DNA of 28,844 nt, from the NCBI GenBank assembly GCA_043821725.1, contig JBDRCM010000008.1, forward strand, positions 1-28,844. The letters run 5' to 3'. The translations under genes and the position numbers were made by a program. The notes beneath the pieces are model-generated. The model saw only the letters and a program-made list of their open reading frames with translations, had not been told where the DNA came from and did no database searches. Within the stretch, counting starts at the first letter, position 1. Each line of letters opens with the position of its first letter. The stretch is from CAYHSR01 sp043821725 (lineage in GTDB: Bacteria; Patescibacteriota; Patescibacteriia; Magasanikbacterales; GWA2-37-8). This document shows positions 15,639 through 23,503 of the stretch, piece after piece.

Positions 15639-15713
15639 TTAAATTGTTTATCAGTATTATACCTGTTTTTCAGCCATTTCTCAAATATGGCTGAGCGAAA
15701 ATACATATTTAAA

Positions 15714-15742
15714 ACGCTCCGGCTTATTTTTTGCCGGAGCGT
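15714..15742 (-). terminator. Intrinsic terminator of ndk
   Basis: A perfect 10-bp GC-rich stem (ACGCTCCGGC / GCCGGAGCGT) with a 9-base loop lies 22 bases past the ndk stop. On the minus strand the stem is followed by TTTTAAAT, a short but usable T-run. Confidence 0.85.
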
Positions 15743-15763
15743 CTAAAAATTTTTTAACAAATT

Positions 15764-16213
15764 TTAATCCTTGAATACCATATCTCCATCTATTTTTTTA
15801 TAGCCAAACAGTTCATTATCATCAAAAAATCTGGCTATTTCCTGTTCAGCAGTTTTTAAAGTATCAGAGGCGTGAACCAAATTCCTATTAGTCATGGATA
15901 GGTCTCCTCTTATTGTACCGGCATCTGCCTCAACCCCTTTGGTTGAACCCACTATAATTCTAACAGCTTCAACAACTTTCTCTCCTTCCAGAACCAATAA
16001 AATAACCGGTGAAATCTTCATGTAGTCCTTAAGATCGGCAAAAAACGGCTTGTCTTTGTGATGAATATAGTGTTCATCAAGTTTTAAGTCATCAAGCATT
16101 GCCATCTTCATTCCGACTATTTTAAGCCCTTTTTTTTCAAATCGCTGGATAATCTCTCCAACCAAATTGCGCTGAAGCGCATCCGGTTTTATTATGATTA
16201 ATGTTCTTTCCAT
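15764..16213 (-). CDS. ndk: Nucleoside diphosphate kinase
   Basis: 149 residues, usual length. It transfers the gamma phosphate between nucleoside triphosphates and diphosphates through a phosphohistidine. K9 in TLIIIKPDA, R102 in TIRGD and the active-site H114 in NLVHASDT are present. The common active-site string is NxxHGSDS; here Gly is replaced by Ala and the last Ser by Thr, as seen in some divergent bacterial Ndk proteins. It is a single-gene transcription unit with a consensus promoter (16253-16281) and its own terminator (15714-15742). Start ATG 16213. Confidence 0.97.
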   Translation of the reverse strand: MERTLIIIKPDALQRNLVGEIIQRFEKKGLKIVGMKMAMLDDLKLDEHYIHHKDKPFFADLKDYMKISPVILLVLEGEKVVEAVRIIVGSTKGVEADAGTIRGDLSMTNRNLVHASDTLKTAEQEIARFFDDNELFGYKKIDGDMVFKD

Positions 16214-16252
16214 ATAATGATGAATGTTAATTTTAAATGATTTGTCAGTGCC

Positions 16253-16281
16253 ATTATAATATTAAAACGCGAAATTGTCAA
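16253..16281 (-). promoter_or_regulatory. Perfect consensus sigma-70 promoter for ndk
   Basis: On the minus strand, -35 TTGACA (16276-16281), a 17-base spacer and -10 TATAAT (16253-16258) match consensus at 12 of 12 positions. The predicted start is near 16246, giving a leader of about 33 bases to ATG 16213. This implies strong constitutive expression. Confidence 0.88.
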
Positions 16282-16341
16282 TACAAAATATTGCCAGAGT
16301 GCTTATTTGTTGAATTTTCATTATCAAGCGCAATAACGGCT

Positions 16342-18537
16342 CTATTTTTTCTTTATTTCCAAAATGATTGGATGTTCTAAACTACGATATCCTCCGCTGT
16401 TATGCAGTACAAACTCTGGTAATTTTATCTTTGCGCCAGCTTCGCTCATATCATATATTACGCCTTTTTCTTGTTTACTTGATAAGTCCCAAGCTGTTAA
16501 ATTGGCAGGAATTGTTGTTATATCTCCTGTAATATGATTAACAATTTGCCAGCCCGGAGTTTTAAAATCTCCTTTTTCAGTTTGCACTGTAAAATTGCCG
16601 TCCTTGGCCACTGTGTCAACACCCAAATCAAATTCCAAAAAATGATCGTACTGAAAATCCATTTTACTGGCAGTCATACCCATCATTGTTTGTGATGGCC
16701 AATGTTCAACATATTTAACTGCGACTTTCCATTTTCCTAAATAAGGATACTTGGCATTTTTTGTTGCCTTGCTTATCTGTTCGCCAGACAAACTATAATC
16801 AACTTTCCCTATATAATTGGAAGAAAGGGCAAAAATCGCATTTGCATTCATAATTTCTTCTTGGCTAATTTCAAAACATGTCTCTTTGGCCTCAACCTTG
16901 AACTTACTTGCGCTTATTTTACTCTCAATATTGGCATTGCTGGTTATTAAAATCACACGCTTTACATCCTCCTTGGAATCATCCAAACAAAAAGATCTTT
17001 GTTTCTTTTCAGTCCAATCCTCAACATAAGGATGTTCATTTCCTCTTGGAAAAATTATAGCTTTAAGACCGGCTTTTTCCGACTTACCTGTAAAGTTTGT
17101 AAAATCCTTAAATATGACCTTTCTAACATTGCCACCATCATCATCAATATCAATATCTATAACCTGCGAAGTCAATGCTTCAAGTTCCTTTGGTTCAATA
17201 TCAAAATTGCCCAGCCCAGTGATAAAAGTCATATCAGCATTAGCGCCTTCATCAGTGGAAAGATTGGAAAACTTGCCACTTTTGTCATTATAATAACGAG
17301 CCGGCTTGCGATTATAATTCCACAAAGTAAACTCTTTCCAATTCTTTTTCAATTCTCCATCAATATTTTTATCAATTGATTTTATGGCATTCCAACCATT
17401 ATCGCCACCCTGAAAAATTTTCTTAATAATTGCATCTCCAAATTTCTGCGTTAAATGAAAAGGGAAAAGATAAGCTCCGTATTCATGATTTTTGCCGGTT
17501 TTTGTAAGCTTGATATCCGGTTTAGGTAAAAAACTTTCCAGATATTCCTGTTCCGTATCTAATTTGGAATATATGTAATCTTCCGACCAAACCGCTGTTG
17601 CTTCCAACCACCAATTTTCACTGCTTCCCCAAGCAAAAGCCCGTTGGAAAGCATGAAACAACTCGTGCACAGGGGTGGTCTTTAAATGACGATCAGGCAA
17701 ACCATCTTTAATTAAAATAAAACTGCTATCTCTGCCGGTATCCGGAGCATTTACTCCATAAGCAACATTATTATTTTCCATTTTTAACAGCGGATTACTT
17801 CCCGGAACAACATATATGTCGGTTTTCTCGTCGCCACCCAATGTACCGTCTGACGGCGGTATTCTACCTAACAAACCATTAAAACGCGAATATGCTGTAT
17901 CGCTATTAAAATTGGCAGCAATTTGTTTAGCTGTTGACTCAAATAATTTGACGGTACTGTTGCCGACCTTTTTTTCCGCATACCAAACTTTTATCTTTCC
18001 ATCGGTAGTTGTTACAAAATGTTTATAACTTGAAGTAGGGCGACTATATGCAAAAACCGTATCAACCAAGCTGAATGACGGAACACTATATCCTTCGCTG
18101 GAATTCACAATTGGTGAATCCAAAATTACATTATTCCAATAACTGTCTGGATCGTCAGGTCTGGCCAAATATGGCTTTAAAGCTTGCTTGGTGTTGTCAG
18201 ACAATTTACTGTAATTTTCCTTTATCTCCCAAAAAACAGCTTGGTCTTCAAAAATAGTTGACGTGGTCAAATATTGTTGAGGCAATGACTTATCCCCAAA
18301 AATATATTGAACTCGATAAAGCAGTGACATTTCGTAATCTATTTTTTGATTCTCTAAATCTTTTAAAATCATATCAGTTCCGGACGGATTGTAGGATACT
18401 CGCGTTGGCAAAATAGTCTGATCTGCACTATTGCCAGTCGTTTGATCATTATTTTTTGAATATTTAACTATATAAATAACAAAAACAATGGTAATTAAAA
18501 ACAATATGACAAAAAAAACGATTTTTTTTAATTTCAT
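16342..18537 (-). CDS. Membrane-anchored HExxH metallopeptidase-like protein
   Basis: 731 residues from ATG 18537; the frame is open to 18600, but that start would overlap yraN, and ATG 18537 precedes the basic n-region and membrane helix (5-25). The exported part contains H291-E-L-F-H295 (in TPVHELFHAFQRA) and, 17 residues after the second His, E312 in WWLEATAVWSED. This is a gluzincin-type (peptidase MA clan) zinc site with the third ligand in place. The region around 215-290 (GGDEKTDIYVVPG, SSFILIKDG) is typical of secreted MA-clan peptidases. The C-terminal ~350 residues are beta-rich and unrecognised. It may process surface proteins or host/prey proteins; the substrate is unknown. Confidence 0.8.
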   Translation of the reverse strand: MKLKKIVFFVILFLITIVFVIYIVKYSKNNDQTTGNSADQTILPTRVSYNPSGTDMILKDLENQKIDYEMSLLYRVQYIFGDKSLPQQYLTTSTIFEDQAVFWEIKENYSKLSDNTKQALKPYLARPDDPDSYWNNVILDSPIVNSSEGYSVPSFSLVDTVFAYSRPTSSYKHFVTTTDGKIKVWYAEKKVGNSTVKLFESTAKQIAANFNSDTAYSRFNGLLGRIPPSDGTLGGDEKTDIYVVPGSNPLLKMENNNVAYGVNAPDTGRDSSFILIKDGLPDRHLKTTPVHELFHAFQRAFAWGSSENWWLEATAVWSEDYIYSKLDTEQEYLESFLPKPDIKLTKTGKNHEYGAYLFPFHLTQKFGDAIIKKIFQGGDNGWNAIKSIDKNIDGELKKNWKEFTLWNYNRKPARYYNDKSGKFSNLSTDEGANADMTFITGLGNFDIEPKELEALTSQVIDIDIDDDGGNVRKVIFKDFTNFTGKSEKAGLKAIIFPRGNEHPYVEDWTEKKQRSFCLDDSKEDVKRVILITSNANIESKISASKFKVEAKETCFEISQEEIMNANAIFALSSNYIGKVDYSLSGEQISKATKNAKYPYLGKWKVAVKYVEHWPSQTMMGMTASKMDFQYDHFLEFDLGVDTVAKDGNFTVQTEKGDFKTPGWQIVNHITGDITTIPANLTAWDLSSKQEKGVIYDMSEAGAKIKLPEFVLHNSGGYRSLEHPIILEIKKK

Positions 18538-18581
18538 ATTCAAGAATATTTTATATAAATTATATATTAGTACAGTTGAAA

Positions 18582-18941
18582 TCAAAAGTACAACACGCAA
18601 AAAAGAAATTTTATCCTTCTATTCAACCTGTCTAAAACCACCATTAATCCTGCAAATACTATTCCAACTCCCTTTAAATCGCGAACATAACAATATTTGC
18701 TTGCAGTTTTTCTCATCCGCCTCATCTTTTGCTTGGTTATGGCAGTATTGTCATCCAAACCGCCCTTGATCCTGCTTTTGACTTCTACAAAATAAAAATC
18801 ATCGTCCTTTTTCGCGATGATGTCTATTTCTCCGCGTGTTGTAAAATAATTCGTCTCAATAATCTCAAACTTATTTCGTCTTAAGAACGCAACCGCTTGT
18901 TGCTCGCCCCATTTACCGAATTTTTTATCCCTCCTTGACAT
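18582..18941 (-). CDS. yraN: YraN-family (UPF0102) predicted endonuclease
   Basis: 119 residues. The family's N-terminal GKWGEQQAVAFLRR (9-22) is followed by NYFTTRGEIDIIAKK (31-45) and FVEVKSR (51-57). Together these form the restriction-endonuclease-like D/E-x-K core (E38, D40, E53, K55). The biological role of YraN proteins is poorly known; a nucleic-acid processing or repair role is inferred from the fold. Start ATG 18941 lies six bases after the upstream gene's stop. Confidence 0.9.
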   Translation of the reverse strand: MSRRDKKFGKWGEQQAVAFLRRNKFEIIETNYFTTRGEIDIIAKKDDDFYFVEVKSRIKGGLDDNTAITKQKMRRMRKTASKYCYVRDLKGVGIVFAGLMVVLDRLNRRIKFLFCVLYF

Positions 18942-18947
18942 ATCTCG

Positions 18948-19346
18948 CTATGATGGAAGATACTTTCTTCGTTTTTCTTCATGAATCTGCTCTTTTCGTA
19001 TTTCAGGAACGCGTTTTATTACATATTTCAATATTCTTATCATCCAAAATATTGCGAGCAAAATCCATAGAAGAACCCAGAAACGCCATGCTAAAAAAAC
19101 AATTTTTTGTTGGCGAAAAAACATCCACATCATTCCTATCATGCCCATTGTCATGCCAAAAGCGCTGAATCGACGCAATATTTGCTTAACAACCCTGTCG
19201 TTTTTGTATGCAACAAACACACGCGCACCTATTCCCAATATTATTAACAAAAGAAATACGGAAATATAAACAACAAGAACAATGCCACGTGCTTCGCGCG
19301 GCTGTCCAAACCAATAGTTGATATAAAACAAATTACTGATTGACAT
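18948..19346 (-). CDS. Small membrane protein, function unknown
   Basis: 132 residues with three probable membrane helices: about 22-44 (IVLVVYISVFLLLIILGIGA), 63-77 (GMTMGMIGMMWMFF) and 84-105 (FLAWRFWVLLWILLAIFWMI). A highly basic C-terminal tail (RVPEIRKEQIHEEKRRK) follows, expected in the cytoplasm. No catalytic motif is visible. It lies between a methyltransferase and yraN in a tightly spaced run and is probably co-transcribed with both. Confidence 0.75.
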   Translation of the reverse strand: MSISNLFYINYWFGQPREARGIVLVVYISVFLLLIILGIGARVFVAYKNDRVVKQILRRFSAFGMTMGMIGMMWMFFRQQKIVFLAWRFWVLLWILLAIFWMIRILKYVIKRVPEIRKEQIHEEKRRKYLPS

Positions 19347-19351
19347 AATTG

Positions 19352-19900
19352 TTATACTTTCTTTGCTATGGCAAAATAATGATAATCCCCCATATCACCG
19401 GTTTCAACCAAATTCAAATTTTGTTTGGAAATCATCTCATTAATCCGCGAAATAGTCAACAGTTCGTGGTCTTGAGGACCCAATGACCCTAAACGCTTCT
19501 GCCAGTCAATAATAACCAAATATCCGTTTTTTTTCAATAGCAGAAATGCTTGTTCAACTGCATGATTTTTTTGCTTTATCTGAGATAGAACATTAATGAA
19601 AAAAACCACGTCCAAGCTGTTATTTGGAATAGTCATTTTACCAGCTACTTCAATATCAGACCAAATTACTTGTATATTGTCAAACCCTTCGGAAATTGCC
19701 ATACTCTTAATGCCCCCAAGAGTTTTCTTTAATATGTCAACTGCGTAAACAATGCCTTCGTCGCCTACAATTCTCGCCGCGGGAAAAACAAAATGACCGG
19801 TCCGGCCGCATCCGAAATCAGCCACGCGCATTCCAACGGAAAGATTTATTTTTTCAAATATGATATATGGATTAACCAATGTTGTGCCTCTGTGAGTCAT
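19352..19900 (-). CDS. Class I SAM-dependent methyltransferase
   Basis: 182 residues. Motif I is VADFGCGRTGHF (26-37), followed by VYAVDILKKTL (motif II acid), QVIWSDIE (motif III) and SLDVVFFINVLSQIKQK (motif IV), then LLLKKNGYLVIIDW. This is a complete Methyltransf_25/31-type fold. The start and C-terminal HYFAIAKK also suit small-molecule methyltransferases; a specific substrate cannot be assigned. Start ATG 19900 is one base before the stop region of the upstream membrane protein gene, which suggests coupling. Confidence 0.85.
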   Translation of the reverse strand: MTHRGTTLVNPYIIFEKINLSVGMRVADFGCGRTGHFVFPAARIVGDEGIVYAVDILKKTLGGIKSMAISEGFDNIQVIWSDIEVAGKMTIPNNSLDVVFFINVLSQIKQKNHAVEQAFLLLKKNGYLVIIDWQKRLGSLGPQDHELLTISRINEMISKQNLNLVETGDMGDYHYFAIAKKV

Positions 19901-19901
19901 A

Positions 19902-20156
19902 TCATCTTACAAATAATTTTATAATAGTGGCACTCATAAATCCTTCTATCATATTAGTTACTATGAGCATGCCTAAAAAAATTATAGCTACGCCAAGCAA
20001 TTTGTACATCAGCCGAGTTCCACCACTTGTGCCCAGTTTGTCCTCAGCCCAAGCATTGGTGCCAAAATTTTGGATAAACCACTCGGTTTTAACTATTAAA
20101 AATACACCAAATGCTACCATTATTATGCCAAAAATATATTTCATAAAATTTATCAT
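19902..20156 (-). CDS. Small two-helix membrane protein
   Basis: 84 residues from ATG 20156 (or 80 from ATG 20144). The frame is open further, to 20231, but that extension reads antisense-like sequence from the tRNA-Leu gene and is not coding. Two hydrophobic segments, YIFGIIMVAFGVFLIVKTEW and LMYKLLGVAIIFLGMLIVTN, flank a short polar loop (FGTNAWAEDKLGTSGGTR). Small proteins of this shape are frequent in Patescibacteria; their role is unknown. It lies 31 bases downstream of the tRNA end. Confidence 0.7.
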   Translation of the reverse strand: MINFMKYIFGIIMVAFGVFLIVKTEWFIQNFGTNAWAEDKLGTSGGTRLMYKLLGVAIIFLGMLIVTNMIEGFMSATIIKLFVR

Positions 20157-20160
20157 ACAT

Positions 20161-20179
20161 GTCCCGACAAAGTCAGGAC
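20161..20179. other. Short hairpin between tRNA-Leu and the downstream gene
   Basis: GTCCCGAC-AAA-GTCAGGAC forms an 8-bp stem with one mismatch seven bases past the tRNA 3' end. There is no T-run on the minus strand, so it is more likely a processing or attenuation hairpin than a full terminator. Confidence 0.45.
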
Positions 20180-20186
20180 GTTTATG

Positions 20187-20268
20187 TGCCCAGGAGAGGA
20201 CTCGAACCTCCAATCCCGAAGGAACTACCACCTCAAGGTAGCGTGTATACCAATTTCACCACCTGGGC
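20187..20268 (-). tRNA. tRNA-Leu (anticodon GAG)
   Basis: 82 bases, cloverleaf read on the minus strand. The acceptor GCCCAGG pairs with CCTGGGC (20188-20194), with discriminator A at 20187. The anticodon stem CTACC/GGTAG encloses loop TTGAGGT, giving anticodon GAG (CUC/CUU codons). A long class II variable arm contains CCTTCGGG, and the T-arm carries GGTTCGAGTCC. The 3' CCA is not encoded (ACA follows), so it must be added by a CCA-adding enzyme. Confidence 0.95.
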
Positions 20269-20297
20269 AAAAGGGTACAGGGATATTTAATAAATTC

Positions 20298-21059
20298 TTA
20301 AAACTTTCTGTCCCTGCCGACAACCATTTGAATTTTGCTTCTGGCCAGTTTTATTTTCAGCTTTACTTCTTTTGAAATCTTTCCGTCTGCTTCAACCGTG
20401 AACGGCTCCTTGCCTTCAATTACCATTTCTTCAAATGGAAAAATGCTCGGCTCTTCATAAGAATACCCGAACCACCCTTTTTTCGCAAGTGGCCTTAAAA
20501 ATGCTTCCAACTTATTGTCTTGGGGGTTTACTACCCGAGTTGCCGCTGAATTAGAATGTTTGTAGTAAAATGGCTGAAGATTACACACAACTACCTCCAT
20601 TTTATCGCCGGATTTTACCTTAAACTTTTCATCATACACAACCTCAATTCGCGACGGCTTTATATGAAGCTGTGAAACAAAATATCTGTTATTCATCCAG
20701 CCAACGTCAAGCCGCTCTTTACGTCTTCGTGAAAGCACGTCGCATGCTTCCAGACCAATTGGAACTCCCAAAATATTGGCTATGGTATTGTTAGAACCCA
20801 CAGGTAAAAAGCCGAAAATGCAATCACAAGTAGCGCTTCTGGAAAGCACCTGTCCGAAAGTTGAGTCATTTCCGACAATTACAACTGTTTTAGCGCCTTT
20901 TTTAATCTCATCTTCCACCAATGGCTTAACATCAATATAATTTTGAAGGCGCAAGATTTTTCCGGCTATTCCGTAATCCGTCAATCTGACCTCAATGGAT
21001 CTGATGATTGAAACGAAATTTTTCTTGCGCAAGAAATTGTCGTATAAATAAACATACAT
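20298..21059 (-). CDS. Divergent diacylglycerol/sphingosine kinase-like protein
   Basis: 253 residues with the DAGK/NAD-kinase-like fold. TVVIVGNDSTFGQVLS (58-73) replaces the usual GGDGT nucleotide motif with GNDST, and GFLPVGSNNTIANILG (83-98) replaces the usual P-x-GTxNDxAR. The C-terminal half ends with the DAGK-type VEADGK block. The protein is shorter than YegS (about 300) and starts directly at the fold. Retention of the second loop and the C-terminal acidic site suggests a lipid kinase or a related binding protein; altered glycines raise doubt about normal ATP use. It is followed at its 3' side by tRNA-Leu. Confidence 0.75.
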   Translation of the reverse strand: MYVYLYDNFLRKKNFVSIIRSIEVRLTDYGIAGKILRLQNYIDVKPLVEDEIKKGAKTVVIVGNDSTFGQVLSRSATCDCIFGFLPVGSNNTIANILGVPIGLEACDVLSRRRKERLDVGWMNNRYFVSQLHIKPSRIEVVYDEKFKVKSGDKMEVVVCNLQPFYYKHSNSAATRVVNPQDNKLEAFLRPLAKKGWFGYSYEEPSIFPFEEMVIEGKEPFTVEADGKISKEVKLKIKLARSKIQMVVGRDRKF

Positions 21060-21121
21060 AATATATCAAACATTTTCTTCTTGACCTGCTATATTTAACA
21101 GTCTATCTCTAAAATTGCGCG

Positions 21122-21607
21122 TTAAATATCTTCTGAAGAGGACAGCAATCCTGATTTTCTGCCTTTTTTTACAATTTTAGACGATTTTTTATCTACAATA
21201 TCAACTCCTGGCATAATTATTTTTCCGTAAATTACTGCTCCCGGCTCAACGCTCAATGTTTTTACGTTTATATCTCCGAGAACGCGTGATGAAGAAGTAA
21301 GATCCAATGTTTCTTTTATCTTCATGTTTCCTTTAATGTCGCCTGAGATGCTGGCGCTACCAACTTTTATGTTGGCCATTATTATAGCTCCTTTTTCAAC
21401 AGTTAAATGCTTTGAAGTTGTAACATTGCCTGAAACAGATCCTTTAACCACAATATTTCCTGATGAAGAAAGATCTCCTTCAACATTAACAGATGGCCCG
21501 ACCACAGTTTCAACGTCATCTGTTTGTTGCGCTTTTTCTTGATCTTCAGCCGGAAGCTCAAGATTGAGATCCATATCCTGAGAACTGTTTTTTTGATGAA
21601 AAATCAT
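21122..21607 (-). CDS. Bactofilin (polymer-forming cytoskeletal protein)
   Basis: 161 residues. A disordered acidic N-terminus (1-35) precedes the bactofilin beta-solenoid (about 36-135), with typical rungs VEGDLSSSGNIVVKGSVSGNV, KHLTVEKGAIIMANIKVGSASISGDIKGN and SVEPGAVIYGKI. A basic tail (KKSSKIVKKGRK) follows. Bactofilins self-assemble into filaments at the inner face of the membrane and often organise cell-wall enzymes. Start ATG 21607; it is close to the histidine kinase gene upstream (126 bp) but has its own possible -10 element. Confidence 0.93.
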   Translation of the reverse strand: MIFHQKNSSQDMDLNLELPAEDQEKAQQTDDVETVVGPSVNVEGDLSSSGNIVVKGSVSGNVTTSKHLTVEKGAIIMANIKVGSASISGDIKGNMKIKETLDLTSSSRVLGDINVKTLSVEPGAVIYGKIIMPGVDIVDKKSSKIVKKGRKSGLLSSSEDI

Positions 21608-21641
21608 AAAACTTCTTCTTAAAGGCCAATTGCCATATATA

Positions 21642-21669
21642 ATTATATGCCAACAAGCTCAATATTAAA
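21642..21669 (-). promoter_or_regulatory. Possible promoter of the bactofilin gene
   Basis: On the minus strand, a perfect -10 TATAAT (21642-21647) has a weak -35 TTTAAT (21664-21669) at 16 bases. The -10 is good but the -35 is poor; the predicted start is about 28 bases before ATG 21607. Confidence 0.45.
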
Positions 21670-21733
21670 TTAAATTGCCAATGTATTGGTATGATACATC
21701 AGTTTTAACAAATTGAAAAGAGGACTGTAATTT

Positions 21734-23368
21734 CTACTTGTATAGCTTTTCTTCTTTTATTCCTTTACTTATTTTTAAGGGCACCCAAAAGCCAAATTCA
21801 CTGCCTTTGTTTTTTCCTTGACTTCGCGCCCATATCTTGCCTTTGTGGGATTCAATAAACTTGCGGCAAACATACAGCCCAAGGCCGGTTCCTGTAACGT
21901 TTATGCCACTGACATTTTGACCTCTGTAAAATTTTTGGAAAAAATTGGCTTCGTCAACTTTTCCAAAACCAATGCCCATATCTTTAATACGCACAACCAA
22001 GCCGTTATTTTCTTTGTTTAATGTAATAGTAATGACTCCTTTTTCCGCATATTTAATGGCATTATCAACAAAATTAAACACAACATGCCTAATTTTTTCA
22101 TCATCAGCCCATATTTTTCTGAAAGATTTTTTTGAAAACTTCCATTCCAACTTTAAACCCTTGCTAATTGCGCGATCTTTAAGCTCATTGACAACTCCGC
22201 TAACTATTTTCTCCAAATCAACCGCTTTGAAATCAAACCTTGTTCGTCTTTGCTCAATGCGGGAAATATCAAGAAAATTATCAACCAATTGGGCTAAATG
22301 TTCATTGCTTACATCCATATTGACAAGAATTTGTTTCAAGCTTTTACTTATCTTGCCATATACGCCGTCTTGAATAAGCTCAATGTATCCTTTAATAATG
22401 GATAAAGGAGTGCGCAATTGATGGGAGGCAATGGAAAGAAATTCGGTTTTTTGCCTGTCTAATTCTTTTAATTTCAAATTCGCGCGCTCAAGCGAGTGGG
22501 CAAGATTAGTTACCTCCTCGCGCCGTTTGATTTCTTTTTTTACGCTTTTTATCAATAAAACAGACAACAATAATGAGCCGAGCAAAACAGTGCCGTTAAT
22601 AGCTAATTCGCCTTTAGTGGTTGAAACCAAAGAGCGGAAAAACAACAATAAATTCATCAATAGCAAAGCACCCTCAGTGGCGGCAACTTTTACATTTAGC
22701 AGATTATATTTAACAATGGCGTAAGCCGTAAATATGACAAAGGAAGATGCAACTATGTTTCCATAAGGAGGAACGTTTATATTATACCAAAGAAAATAAT
22801 TAGTTGAACCGCCGGCAAAAGACAAAGCCATTCCAATTAAAATAAATTTGATCTGGGCTCTTTTAATGTCTGAAGATTTTCCATAATATCTGACCAACAA
22901 ATATGAAGAATAAAAAAACAAGCCGAAAAACATCAACAAATAGAAATGGTAAAGCATCCCAGGTTCGGCCCAATATCGCATAGAAAATAATGGAGCCATG
23001 TTTCTAATGAATGCCGGGGAAAAAGTAAAACAGGCGAAATATGTTGACAAAATATATCCGACTATGATTATCAATCTATTCTTTTTAAAAATACCCAGCC
23101 AATTTACAACAAAATGTAAATAAAAAATAGAAACAAAACAAGCCGGAATATGCAGTAATTGAAAAGATAACAAGGTGGTTTCTTTTGTTTTCGCCAATGG
23201 CCAAAGAATATAGGCGGCAGACCACAAAGCAACGCCTAAACAAAATAAAGCAAATGCGCGGTTGCTTTTATTTTTTCTATCGCGAACAAAAACAATAATA
23301 CCTAAAATTGTACTGACAACGGTATTAAAGACAGCTGAAAAAACAAAATATAAATATGATGTTTCCAT
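21734..23368 (-). CDS. Sensor histidine kinase with N-terminal 7TM region
   Basis: 544 residues. Seven to eight hydrophobic helices occupy about 1-275, resembling the histidine-kinase N-terminal 7TM sensor region. A short coiled-coil linker (REEVTNLAHSLERANLKLKEL) leads to the HisKA domain with the phospho-acceptor H316 in IASHQLRTPL. The catalytic ATPase domain has the N-box NFVDNAIKY, the G1 box KDMGIGFG and the G2 box GTGLGLYVCRKF, all intact. Start ATG 23368 has AAAGG about 7 bases upstream, one of the few good ribosome sites in the window. No response regulator gene is adjacent, so this is an orphan kinase here; its signal and partner are unknown. Confidence 0.93.
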   Translation of the reverse strand: METSYLYFVFSAVFNTVVSTILGIIVFVRDRKNKSNRAFALFCLGVALWSAAYILWPLAKTKETTLLSFQLLHIPACFVSIFYLHFVVNWLGIFKKNRLIIIVGYILSTYFACFTFSPAFIRNMAPLFSMRYWAEPGMLYHFYLLMFFGLFFYSSYLLVRYYGKSSDIKRAQIKFILIGMALSFAGGSTNYFLWYNINVPPYGNIVASSFVIFTAYAIVKYNLLNVKVAATEGALLLMNLLLFFRSLVSTTKGELAINGTVLLGSLLLSVLLIKSVKKEIKRREEVTNLAHSLERANLKLKELDRQKTEFLSIASHQLRTPLSIIKGYIELIQDGVYGKISKSLKQILVNMDVSNEHLAQLVDNFLDISRIEQRRTRFDFKAVDLEKIVSGVVNELKDRAISKGLKLEWKFSKKSFRKIWADDEKIRHVVFNFVDNAIKYAEKGVITITLNKENNGLVVRIKDMGIGFGKVDEANFFQKFYRGQNVSGINVTGTGLGLYVCRKFIESHKGKIWARSQGKNKGSEFGFWVPLKISKGIKEEKLYK

Positions 23369-23431
23369 AAATTACCTTTGCTCTATTTTATCATAAATTA
23401 CAAATAAAAAAAACACCCTGAATGTGCTTGA

Positions 23432-23470
23432 GATCCCCGTGCTTGTTGAGAACCGTCAAGCACGGGGATC
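23432..23470. terminator. Strong 14-bp hairpin after the GC-rich methyltransferase gene
   Basis: A perfect 14-bp stem (GATCCCCGTGCTTG / CAAGCACGGGGATC) encloses an 11-base loop. On the minus strand it lies 33 bases past the methyltransferase stop. A T-run (eight T) comes only about 20 bases after the stem, so termination is plausible but not classical. It may instead mark the border of an inserted segment. Confidence 0.55.
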
Positions 23471-23503
23471 ATTGCGCTGTGTAAAGCGCCCCCCCTTGGA
23501 CAG

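Noticed and set aside
15476..15706. Open frame of 76 residues on the minus strand between ndk and gpsA
   Set aside because: Most of it lies inside the palindromic repeat element, its C-terminus is the low-complexity inner hairpin, and it resembles no protein; it is repeat translation.
20157..20231. N-terminal extension of the small two-helix membrane protein (MVVPSGLEVRVLSWAHK)
   Set aside because: It reads through the 3' half of the tRNA-Leu gene; the membrane protein starts at an ATG after the tRNA.
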